In this document: one piece after another, positions 52,701 to 60,810 of the stretch
Numbering within the stretch: the first letter of the stretch is position 1
How the letters are laid out: each line of letters starts with the position of its first letter
Notes under the pieces: model-generated
What the model saw: the letters and a program-made list of their open reading frames with translations, nothing else
What the model was told of the DNA's origin: nothing
Database searches by the model: none
Assembly: GCF_019429485.1 (NCBI RefSeq)
Contig: NZ_JAHXZN010000001.1
Coordinates: forward strand, 744,001-808,000
From: Sphingomonas citri
GTDB lineage: Bacteria; Pseudomonadota; Alphaproteobacteria; Sphingomonadales; Sphingomonadaceae
DNA length: 64,000 nucleotides
Direction: 5' to 3'
Program-made: the position numbers and the translations under genes

Positions 52701-52822
52701 TGCCCGGCCGGCGTCGACTGCGCCGCGGCGACCGCGGGCAGCGCGATCGCGGTGACCAGCGCGGCGAAGGCCACGCCAGCCCGCATTCCGGCGCGGCGTG
52801 CGCTCGTGGTGGCTCTCATCAT
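49799..52822 (-). CDS. TonB-dependent receptor
   Basis: The 1007-residue outer-membrane receptor has a signal peptide (1-34, ending VAAAQ), a Ser/Thr/Pro-rich segment and a TonB box DIIVTGSRI (80-88). The plug follows (VIDSGAIAANAQPNVFTTIAQLPSLQG, then LRGVGAIRTLTLIDGQRVVG). The beta-barrel ends in YRLGVRFSL with the terminal aromatic-rich strand. Such receptors import oligosaccharides or metal chelates; the setting favours a plant-derived glycan or its breakdown products. The ATG at 52822 follows GGAGGAGGGG. It lies upstream of the GntR gene on the same strand. A GGTAACGTTACC operator lies about 300 bp upstream of the start. Confidence 0.95.
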   Translation of the reverse strand: MMRATTSARRAGMRAGVAFAALVTAIALPAVAAAQSTPAGQEAGAATTPSEVPPQLDTTAGSTAQSDQDSVGARDAAAQDIIVTGSRITTGGFTAPTPTTVIDSGAIAANAQPNVFTTIAQLPSLQGSSGTSVNTFSTSSGAQGLSSFSLRGVGAIRTLTLIDGQRVVGANVTGVPDVSQFPQLLIKRVDVVNGGASASYGSDAVGGVVNFITDTRFKGVKGNVQGGITDYGDNEQVLVQLAAGTSLLDDRLHIVGSTEYARDEGVGGGEFGIGLAGGRDWFKQTTLVNRNVTNDGSPQYVLRDYAQSITFAKYGLITAGPLQGIAFDQSGSPFQFQYGSNGVPSRTSSGAVIGCFAGFCQGGDLSGNVDAGRSLLSGLERINSYGRIGFDFAPNSEIYVTSNIAQVKTNNQPVGGQNRPALTIQCANPYVPAQVKAACATAGITQFQFGTSNAALGNTQVHTDRRQYRFVVGAKGRQPVFGSDWSYDIYVEHGTNRTKIDVDNILLTNRFNNAINATTLDGAIVCANPVARAAGCQPLNVFGGNPSQQALDYVMPANGPRQRTRQTQDVASLNFSGSPFSSWAGPVSLAFGGEFRHEFYKVTADPYGAGIENQPYDSIYPFDPVQLPGGNNWYAGNYKNGTGAYSVKEAFVEVDVPLLNGDSVGRASVNGAARVTDYSTSGTVWAWKVGGTWDLPIDGFRLRGVTSRDVRAPNLSELFAAPVTTTQPNFFDPFRNVNVLAIQNTIGNPNLTPEIARNTTAGISFSGSSWAPGLSLSFDWYKLRITDVISSLGAGDIVNLCFRNVLPETCSAFNLNNQAGPNFINVQAFNLASIDTSGFDIEASYRWQRPLGLPGRFTVRALATHISKFVTDTGLTGTIPNDTAGVNTGNTPDWKWLAVQTYETDDFSLLVQERWFSDGVLGHQYIECAPGTCPESTPQRPTIDQNFMPGAFYMDIGGTYNITEAVTAYAKVDNLFNRDPAKSPFFVNPALYDVLGRTYRLGVRFSL

Positions 52823-53277
52823 CGTCCCCTCCTCCAAGAGTTTGTGTCGTTGATCTCTGATCGGCAGCAGTGTGCGGCAGCCGGCTCCGCCATGAGCCGC
52901 ACTCATCCGCAACGTCGTGGTAGAGTTCGGGTGCTCGCGGGAAGTGCTCTCCCGGCAGTCTTCATCGACCCCCGCTCCGGCGCTCACCCAGCACTTCGCA
53001 ACGAAAGCTTTCCCCATCGCCGCGACGATGGTGCGTCACCCTCCTCCTCTCACACGTTCTACCATCGCTGGCGAACATACCTCTCCGATCAGCGGATCGA
53101 TTCGGCAGCGAACGGCGAACGGTAACGTTACCATTGAAGCGTAATCATGCCTTCGTCGGTGTCAACACTCTCTTGTGAATAAAAACTACCTGTGACTATT
53201 CGGTGTTTTCGCTGCCACCAACTCTGCGCCCCAGATGATTACGGCTTAAGAATCAATATGTAAGATCGCGGCTGCCG
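52823..53277. other. Long upstream region of the first TonB receptor gene
   Basis: This 455-bp gap separates the receptor start from the 3' end of the esterase gene. It contains the LacI-type palindrome at 53121-53132. Bases of about 53133-53275 are AT-richer (for example TTGTGAATAAAAACTACC) and likely hold the promoter, leaving a leader of roughly 300 nt. The frame continues open above the receptor start, but no separate gene is supported. Confidence 0.5.
53121..53132. promoter_or_regulatory. LacI-type operator GGTAACGTTACC (second copy)
   Basis: Identical to the palindrome at 29697-29708 beside the lacI-type gene. It lies upstream of the TonB receptor gene at 52822, so the receptor is a likely member of the LacI regulon. 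Confidence 0.7.
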
Positions 53278-54498
<1,221 letters not shown>

Positions 54499-54513
54499 CT
54501 ACTCGGCCCGACG

Positions 54514-54532
54514 AATCCTATCAGATATGTTC
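54514..54532. promoter_or_regulatory. GntR-type box D (AATCCTAT-CAG-ATATGTTC), weaker
   Basis: It shares the layout of box B (8-bp arms, 3-bp spacer) with more mismatches. It lies in the 212-bp divergent gap between the esterase and GH43 genes. Confidence 0.45.
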
Positions 54533-54680
54533 TACAGCATTCCGGGAGCGGTGCAAGCCATGGAGGTCTTGGCGATCAGAAGCGGCGCGCCGCATCTGCT
54601 CTAGCCACCGGAAAAACATGCGCGGCTTGCCATGGTAGCGGTAACTCGTACGATGCAACGTAACGATAGGGAGAGGCGAG

Positions 54681-56339
54681 ATGCGGCGAGTCATCGGGCG
54701 GCTGGGCACAGGTGCGGCCACGCTGCTGGCGGTCATCGGTGCTGCCGCCTCAGCGCAGGTCGCGCGGTTCGAGCGCTTCACCTACCAGGGACGCACGCAG
54801 GAGCAGGCGCCGCTGTCCGCCGGCCAGTATCGCAACCCCATATTGAGCGGCTATTACCCGGACCCGTCGGTCACGCGCGTCGGGGACGATTACTACCTCG
54901 TCAACTCGTCGTTCGCGCACTTTCCCGGCCTGCCCGTGTTCCACTCGAAGAACCTGGTCGATTGGACCCAGATCGGCAATGCGATCGACCGGCCGGACCA
55001 GCTCGACTTTACCGGTCGGCGCGTCTCGGAGGCTGTGTTCGCGCCGGACATCTCCTACCACGCCGGCGTCTTCTACATCGCCAACACCTGCGTCTCCTGC
55101 GGCGGCAACTTCGTCATCACCGCGCGCGATCCGGCCGGCCCCTGGTCCAAGCCGATCTGGCTGCCGTTCGAGGGCATCGACCCGTCGATCTTCTGGGAGG
55201 GTGACCGCGCCTACATCGTCAACAATCGCGCGCCCAACGAGCCGCCGCGCTACGACGGCCATCGCGCGCTGTGGGTGCAGGAATATGACTGGCGCGCGGG
55301 CAAGATGGTCGGGGAGAGCACGCAGCTCGTCAACGGCGGCGTCGACCTCGCGACCAAGCCGGTATGGATCGAGGGGCCGCACCTGCTCAGGAAAGACGGC
55401 TTCTATTATCTTACCGCGGCGGAGGGCGGCACCGGCGACAACCACTCGCAGATGGTGTTCCGCTCGCGCGCGCTGCGCGGACCGTTCATACCCTATGCCG
55501 GCAACCCGATCCTGACCCAGCGCGATCTGCCGGCGCACCGGGCGCACCCGGTCACCTCGGCGGGGCACGCCAAGCTGGTGAAGACGCAGAACGGCGACTG
55601 GTGGGCGACCTTCCTGGCGACGCGCCCCCATGCCGACGGTCATTACAACATCGGTCGCGAGACCTTCCTGCTGCCGGTGACGTGGCGCGGCGGCTGGCCG
55701 CACATACTGGAGCGCGGCCGCGCGATCCCCTTCACCGCCGCGCGGCCCCGGCTTCCCGCCAGTCCCGCTCCGACGCTGCCGACGAGCGGCGACTTCGGCT
55801 ATGTCGACGAGTTCGACGGCGCCACGCTCGGCCTGCAGTGGATCGGCATCCGCACGCCGCGCCAGCCTTTCTACCGGCTCGACGGGGGTGCTCTCGAGCT
55901 GAGCGCCGCCGCGCGCTTCGGCGACCTGAGCGGCACGCCCGCCTTCCTCGGTCGGCGCCAGCAGCACCATGTCGCCACGGTGTCGACGGTGCTGCGTTTC
56001 GCCCCCGAGCGCGACGGCGTACGCGCCGGGCTGGCGGCGGTGCAGAACGACCGCTCGTTGCTCAAGTTCGCGGTCACGCGCCTCGGCGGCAAGACGATGG
56101 TGGCGCTGTACAAGCGCGACCTGGCGGACAGCGACACGCTGGTCGCCTCGGCGCCGGTTGACCCGGGCAGCGGGGTGACGCTGACGATCCGCGCCGACGG
56201 CGGGACGATGGCGTTCGACTATGCGACCCGCGGTGCGCGACGAACGCTGACCGACCGGCTCGACACGACCTTCCTCAGCACGCAGCGCGCGGGCGGCTTC
56301 GTCGGCACCGTGATCGGGCCGTTCGTCGAGGCGCCGTGA
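54681..56339 (+). CDS. Secreted glycoside hydrolase family 43
   Basis: The 552-residue enzyme has a signal peptide (1-26), a five-bladed GH43 propeller and a C-terminal beta-sandwich (about 370-552). Catalytic residues are base Asp61 (GYYPDPS), Asp167 (GIDPSIF) and acid Glu231 (WIEGPHL). YDGHRALWVQEYDW and GHYNIGRETFLLPV are typical of arabinofuranosidase/xylosidase GH43 groups. It probably trims arabinose or xylose from a polysaccharide outside the inner membrane, while the enzyme at 26846 works inside the cell. The paralogues share only the fold. A REP-like element follows its stop. Confidence 0.92.
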   Translation: MRRVIGRLGTGAATLLAVIGAAASAQVARFERFTYQGRTQEQAPLSAGQYRNPILSGYYPDPSVTRVGDDYYLVNSSFAHFPGLPVFHSKNLVDWTQIGNAIDRPDQLDFTGRRVSEAVFAPDISYHAGVFYIANTCVSCGGNFVITARDPAGPWSKPIWLPFEGIDPSIFWEGDRAYIVNNRAPNEPPRYDGHRALWVQEYDWRAGKMVGESTQLVNGGVDLATKPVWIEGPHLLRKDGFYYLTAAEGGTGDNHSQMVFRSRALRGPFIPYAGNPILTQRDLPAHRAHPVTSAGHAKLVKTQNGDWWATFLATRPHADGHYNIGRETFLLPVTWRGGWPHILERGRAIPFTAARPRLPASPAPTLPTSGDFGYVDEFDGATLGLQWIGIRTPRQPFYRLDGGALELSAAARFGDLSGTPAFLGRRQQHHVATVSTVLRFAPERDGVRAGLAAVQNDRSLLKFAVTRLGGKTMVALYKRDLADSDTLVASAPVDPGSGVTLTIRADGGTMAFDYATRGARRTLTDRLDTTFLSTQRAGGFVGTVIGPFVEAP

Positions 56340-56400
56340 CGGGGCTGCACGGGCGCGGCTGCGGCAACGTGGCCCGATAGGATCGAGCAACTCGCTCCTC

Positions 56401-56494
56401 GTCACCCCGGACTCGTTCCGGGGGCCACTCACCCGCTAGCGCGACCGTAGGGGGCGCTCGCACGGTAGATCCCGGACCTAGTCCGGGATGACGG
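56401..56494. repeat. REP-like inverted element (copy 6)
   Basis: The left arm GTCACCCCGGACTCGTTCCGGGGGCCAC (56401-56428) and the right arm GATCCCGGACCTAGTCCGGGATGAC (56468-56492) are inverse copies. It lies between the convergent GH43 and GH95 genes; the remaining bases of the gap hold no gene. Confidence 0.72.
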
Positions 56495-56542
56495 CTGGGC
56501 GCAGTGGCAGCGTTCGCCACAACCCGGAGACGAAGGTACGGG

Positions 56543-58885
56543 TCAGCCGCGCCGCAACTCCGGCCCGCGCAGCCGCAGCACGTCGCCCGCGCTTAGTCGC
56601 GCGGTGACGCGCCTCGTACCGGCACGCACCGTCACCGACCCCGCCAGGTCGGCGCTGACCACCACACGCTCGACGATCCCCGCGCGCCAGGTCAGGTCGA
56701 CCCGCCGCGCGCCGCGCGCGCGCAGGCCGCGCACCCCGCCGCTCGGCCAGGCGCGCGGCAGCGCCGGCAGCAGCAGGAGCTCGTCGCCGCGGCTCTGCAT
56801 CAGCATCTCGGCGATCGCGCGCGCGCCGCCGAAATTGCCGTCGATCTGGAACGGCGGGTGCGAGTCGAACAGATTGGGGTAGGTCCGCTCGGGGCCGAGC
56901 AGATAGGCGAGGATGCGGTGCGCATGCTCGCCGTCGCGCAGCCGCGCCCACAGATTGGCGCGCCACGCGGTCGCCCAGCCGGTCGACTCATCGCCACGCA
57001 GCTCGAGCGAGCGCCGCGCCGCGGCAGCAAGCGCGGGGGTGCGCTCGACGTCGATCTGCGTGCTCGGGAACAGGCCGTACAGGTGCGAGACGTGGCGATG
57101 GTGCGGCTCGGGCGCGGCGGCGTCCCAGTCCTCCTGCCACTCCTGCAATTGGCCCTGCGCGCCGATCTTGTCCGGAGCGAGCCGAGCGCGCGCCGCGGCG
57201 AGCTCGTTCGCGAAGGCGGCGTCGGTGCCGAGCAGCGCCGCGGCGCGCGCGGTCTGATCGAACAGGTCGCGCAGGATCTGCTGGTCCATCGCCGGGCCGG
57301 CGCAGATCGCGGCGCCGCGGGGATGGACGTTCTCCGGCGAGAGCGACGGGCTGGTCACCAGTCGCCCGCTCGCCGCGTCGACCTGGAGCGTGTCGAGGAA
57401 GAACAACGCCGCGCCGCGAATCAGCGGGTACACCGAGCGCAGATAGTCGAGGTCGCGGCCGTAGTCGTAGCGGTCCCACAGATGCGTGCAGAGCCAAGCG
57501 CCGCCGGTCGGCCACAGGCCATATTGCGCACCGTCGATCGGCGCGGTCGCGCGCCAGCCATCGGTGTTGTGGTGCGCCACCCAGCCGCGCGCGCCGTACA
57601 TCGCGCGCGCGGTACGCTCGCCCGTCACCGCCAGCTCGCGCACCATCTGCACCAGCGGTGCGGTGCACTCGGGCAACGCGGTCGCCTCGGCCGGCCAATA
57701 GTTCATCTCGGTGTTGATGTTGATCGTGTACTTCGAGCCCCACGGCGGCTTGACGCTCTCGTTCCATAGCCCCTGAAGATTGGCGGGCTGGCCCCCGGGC
57801 CGCGACGAGCAGATCAGCAGATAGCGGCCATAGTCGAAGTAGAGCTGCGCCAACGCGGGGTCGTCGCCCTGCTGGCTGGCGCGCACGCGCTCGTCGGTCG
57901 GCCGCTCGGCCGCGGCGGTGCGGCCGAGGTCGAGGGTGACGCGGCGGAACAGCCGGCGGTTCTCGCGCGCGGCGTCGTCAGCGATTTGGGCGAACGGCTT
58001 CGTCGCCGCGCGCTCGAGCTGCGCCGCGGCGATCGCACCGGCGTCGCCGCCGACATCGTCGAAGCGGCGGTAACTCGTCGCCATCGCGACCAGGATGGTC
58101 ACCGCGGCGGCCCCGCGCACCGTCAGACGCGCGTCGCCCGCGCTCACGGAGCCACCATGCGCCGATACCCGTACGCGCGCCGCCAACCGTGTGGCACCCG
58201 CGACGCCGTGCTCGTCGGGCGCACGGCCATCGAGCGCGAGCATATGACCGGTGGCAGTCGCCGCGCCGCGCTGTGGCGTGGTGAGCGCGACGTCGAGGTC
58301 GATCGCGCCGGGGCTGTCGACGCTGAGCTCGACCGCGATGACCTGATCCACCGGCGAGGCCAGCACGCGTCGGCGGTGTCGCACCCCGCCCGCGGTGAAG
58401 GTGGTGGTCGCGAGCGCCGCGTCGAGGTCGAGCTCGCGGTGATAGTCGCTCGTCGCGCCGAGGCCGGGCAGCTCCAGGATCAGGTCGCCGATCGGCTGGT
58501 ACGACATCTGACTGAGCGGCTGCGCCATGACCTTGGCGTTGGCGAGCGCCTGCGCCTCGGCGTAGCGCCCAGCGGCGATCAGCCGGCGCACCTCGGGCAG
58601 CGCCGCACGCGCCGCCGGATTGACCGGATCATACGGCCCCCCGCCCCACAGGCTGCTCTCGTTGAGCTGGATCCGCTCGCGCGCGGTGCCGCCGAACACC
58701 ATCGCGCCGAGCCGGCCGTTGCCGACCGGCAGCGCCTCGGTCCACACGGTCGCCGGCTGGCGATACCAGAGCCGCTGCCGGTCGGCCGACCCTTCCTCGC
58801 CGCGCACGGGGAGCGCCGCGAGCGCCGCCGATCCCGCCGCCGCGCCGAGGGCGTCGCGCCGCGTCACCCCGTCCCGCCGTGTCAT
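56543..58885 (-). CDS. Glycoside hydrolase family 95 (alpha-L-fucosidase type)
   Basis: The 780-residue enzyme has a Tat-like signal (MTRRDGVTRRDALGAAAGSAALAAL) and the full GH95 architecture. The N-terminal beta-domain starts LWYRQPATVWTEALPVGNGRLGAMVFGG and carries LNESSLWGGGPYDPVN. The (alpha/alpha)6 barrel holds NLQGLWNESVKPPWGSKYTININTEMNYWP and GWVAHHNTDGWR. The Tat signal implies export in folded form. GH95 members act on alpha-L-fucose or alpha-L-galactose in plant glycans such as xyloglucan. It is the last gene of the SapC-JmjC-GH95 operon. The ATG at 58885 is preferred over the GTG at 58888. Confidence 0.94.
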   Translation of the reverse strand: MTRRDGVTRRDALGAAAGSAALAALPVRGEEGSADRQRLWYRQPATVWTEALPVGNGRLGAMVFGGTARERIQLNESSLWGGGPYDPVNPAARAALPEVRRLIAAGRYAEAQALANAKVMAQPLSQMSYQPIGDLILELPGLGATSDYHRELDLDAALATTTFTAGGVRHRRRVLASPVDQVIAVELSVDSPGAIDLDVALTTPQRGAATATGHMLALDGRAPDEHGVAGATRLAARVRVSAHGGSVSAGDARLTVRGAAAVTILVAMATSYRRFDDVGGDAGAIAAAQLERAATKPFAQIADDAARENRRLFRRVTLDLGRTAAAERPTDERVRASQQGDDPALAQLYFDYGRYLLICSSRPGGQPANLQGLWNESVKPPWGSKYTININTEMNYWPAEATALPECTAPLVQMVRELAVTGERTARAMYGARGWVAHHNTDGWRATAPIDGAQYGLWPTGGAWLCTHLWDRYDYGRDLDYLRSVYPLIRGAALFFLDTLQVDAASGRLVTSPSLSPENVHPRGAAICAGPAMDQQILRDLFDQTARAAALLGTDAAFANELAAARARLAPDKIGAQGQLQEWQEDWDAAAPEPHHRHVSHLYGLFPSTQIDVERTPALAAAARRSLELRGDESTGWATAWRANLWARLRDGEHAHRILAYLLGPERTYPNLFDSHPPFQIDGNFGGARAIAEMLMQSRGDELLLLPALPRAWPSGGVRGLRARGARRVDLTWRAGIVERVVVSADLAGSVTVRAGTRRVTARLSAGDVLRLRGPELRRG

Positions 58886-58900
58886 CACGCCCTCCCCCGC

Positions 58901-59902
58901 TCAACCGCGCAACAGCCGCATCACCGTAGCGCGGATACGCCCGCCCTGCCCGCGCGCCAGCAGCCCGTGCTGCGCCTCGGGCAGATGCGCGAGCGGGTGA
59001 CCGTCGGGGCGAAACACGTAATGGTCGAAGAAGGCGCGCCATGCCGCGCGCTCGCGCTCGGGCCGCTCCGCGATCGCCGCGACCGCGAGCAGCATCGCGG
59101 TGTAAGGCGCATCGGGGCCGGCGCCGACCGCGTCCCACCAATAGTTCACCAGCACGTTGACCGGGCTGAGCGCCTCGACCTGATGCCACCACAGCTTGGG
59201 CAGATAGAGCGCGTCGCCAAGTTCGAGCTCGACCGTGATCGCACGCGTCCGCGCGGCGGCGAAGCGCGGGTAGCGCGGGTCGCCCGGCGCCGCGCCGACG
59301 GCGAGCCCGACCGGCTGCCCCGCCATGTTATGGTCGATCGGGCCGACGTAGAGGTCGGCGATCGTCTCGGGCGCGAACAGCGTGAAGCGTCGCCGGCCGG
59401 CGACGACGCAGGCGAGATTGTCCGAATTATCGTGGTGGCATGCCACCGTGGAGGCGTGGCCGAGCCAGATGCGGGGACGCGCCGTGGCGGGAAGCAGCGG
59501 CATCGCATTGTCCTCCGCGAACCCCGGCAGATAGGCGGCGGTCGGGAGCGACCCGAGATAGAGCGTCGCCGCGTCGTCGACGCCCGCTGTGTCGATCACG
59601 CGCCGCAGCGCCGCGCCCACGCCAATCGTCTCTCGCTCGAAGTTGAAGCCGTCGAGCGCGTCCTCATAGTAATAGCGACCGCTGATCGCGGGTGCGCCGA
59701 CAAAAGCCTCCGCCGACTTGCCGGCGTCCAGCGCGACCACATAGTCGAGCAGCGCCGCCGGCGACCGGCTCGCCGCCCGTGTAACCGGCCAATCGGCGCA
59801 TAGCCCGCGCACGACGAACGGCTCGCACGCCGCGACAAGCTCACCGAAGCGGTCTGGCGCGCCGACCTCGGCGGGCGTGTAGTTCGCGGCGGTAGCGCTC
59901 AC
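58901..59902 (-). CDS. JmjC/cupin-like protein of the SapC-TonB receptor cluster
   Basis: The 333-residue protein has a Cupin_8/JmjC fold. The likely Fe(II) triad is His156-x-Asp158 (ACHHDNSDNL) with His240 (LPKLWWHQVEAL). The N-terminal FVVRGLCADWPVTRAA is the typical start of bacterial JmjC proteins. These may hydroxylate a protein or small molecule with 2-oxoglutarate. In Caulobacterales and Sphingomonadales such genes sit beside sapC, a TonB receptor and often a tryptophan-halogenase-like gene. The ATG at 59902 overlaps the SapC stop (ATGA). Target unknown. Confidence 0.88.
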   Translation of the reverse strand: MSATAANYTPAEVGAPDRFGELVAACEPFVVRGLCADWPVTRAASRSPAALLDYVVALDAGKSAEAFVGAPAISGRYYYEDALDGFNFERETIGVGAALRRVIDTAGVDDAATLYLGSLPTAAYLPGFAEDNAMPLLPATARPRIWLGHASTVACHHDNSDNLACVVAGRRRFTLFAPETIADLYVGPIDHNMAGQPVGLAVGAAPGDPRYPRFAAARTRAITVELELGDALYLPKLWWHQVEALSPVNVLVNYWWDAVGAGPDAPYTAMLLAVAAIAERPERERAAWRAFFDHYVFRPDGHPLAHLPEAQHGLLARGQGGRIRATVMRLLRG

Positions 59903-60585
59903 GCGCCCGCCAGCCGCTCGTTGCGCCGGTGCGCGAGCAGAGCGATCTGCGCGAGCGAGTTGACCAGCGTGTAAACGTGGTGGAGATGGCCGGCGCGGAA
60001 CAGGCTCAGCGCCGTCGCGTCGTCGAGCTCCGCCAGCGCGTCGCGGCTGACCGTGTACAGGCCATCGAGGCGCAGCCGCTCGCCGTCATCGAACGAGAGC
60101 GAGACGTCGATCGGCTCGATCAGCCGCGCGCCGAGCAACGCCGCCAACAGCGCCTCGCTCTCGGCCAGTCCGGCGTGGAGCAGCCCGAGCGCGCGCTGGA
60201 CGCGGCGGAGGTGCGCGGAGGGCTTCTGCTCCGCGTCGAACAGCGCCAGCTCTCCCTCCTCCGCGGCGAAGCGGGCATGGTCGAGGTCGATCGCGATGTC
60301 CTGCTCGACGACGAAGAAGCCTTCGCGTTCGAGATCGAGCGGCATGAGGCCGTCGATCGCGCCGTCGGCGTCGGCGACGAGGGTCTCGCCCGGCACCAGG
60401 CCGAGCAGCGCGCCGGCGTAGAAGCGGCCCGTCTCGGGATGTTTGGTGAGCACGATCGGGCAGCGCGTCGCGATCTTGGCGAACTCGCTCGGCACGACTT
60501 GGACGAAATGACGTCCCGCGGCGCTGGCGCGGCGCATCGCGAGCGCGGCGTGTCGCTCGCTCGCCAACAGCTGCCAGACCGCCAT
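59899..60585 (-). CDS. SapC-family protein
   Basis: The 228-residue protein matches SapC-type proteins, first linked to a Campylobacter S-layer region. Typical are the N-terminal HFVQVVPSEFAKIATRCPIVLTKHPETGRFYAGALLGL and the region EGFFVVEQDIAIDLDHARF. It has no signal peptide and no known activity. In alphaproteobacteria it is tightly linked with TonB receptors and JmjC cupins. It leads the sapC-JmjC-GH95 operon, divergent from the large TonB receptor, with a promoter gap containing one GntR-type and two LacI-type sites. The ATG at 60585 has GGAGGAGGGG upstream. Confidence 0.9.
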   Translation of the reverse strand: MAVWQLLASERHAALAMRRASAAGRHFVQVVPSEFAKIATRCPIVLTKHPETGRFYAGALLGLVPGETLVADADGAIDGLMPLDLEREGFFVVEQDIAIDLDHARFAAEEGELALFDAEQKPSAHLRRVQRALGLLHAGLAESEALLAALLGARLIEPIDVSLSFDDGERLRLDGLYTVSRDALAELDDATALSLFRAGHLHHVYTLVNSLAQIALLAHRRNERLAGA

Positions 60586-60659
60586 GTCCCCTCCTCCTCG
60601 CCGGGCGCTCGCCTCGGTTCGCGCGAAGGATCAGCGGGCACACGATCAGCGTCAAGTCG

Positions 60660-60669
60660 TTAGCGCTAA
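60660..60669. promoter_or_regulatory. LacI-type palindrome TTAGCGCTAA
   Basis: Perfect 10-bp palindrome with CG centre between sapC and the TonB receptor gene. It differs in core from GGTAACGTTACC, so a second LacI-type regulator, not in the window, may bind it. Confidence 0.65.
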
Positions 60670-60670
60670 A

Positions 60671-60688
60671 CTGATCCTATATGATCAC
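60671..60688. promoter_or_regulatory. GntR-type box E (GATCCTATATGATC)
   Basis: It contains CCTATATGATC, identical to boxes C and F, in the 225-bp gap between sapC and the TonB receptor gene. It lies between the two LacI-type palindromes. Confidence 0.65.
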
Positions 60689-60712
60689 TTGCCAGATCGG
60701 ATCGGGCTTATA

Positions 60713-60725
60713 TGTTAGCGCTACA
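60713..60725. promoter_or_regulatory. LacI-type operator TGTTAGCGCTACA
   Basis: A near-perfect palindrome with the same core as the site at 60660-60669, 53 bp further on. It overlaps the likely TATATGTT -10 region of the receptor promoter, which suits repression. Confidence 0.65.
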
Positions 60726-60810
60726 TCGAGGTGACAGCCGGGCCGGTCGAGTCGGGCGCACGCGATGATCGATCACGCCGGTGCCGCCGGTACAGAGGAG
60801 GAGAGGGGCC

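Noticed and set aside
54632..54672. GGTAAC and AACGTAACG words before the secreted GH43 gene as a LacI operator
   Set aside because: The halves are wrongly spaced and do not make a palindrome with a CG centre.
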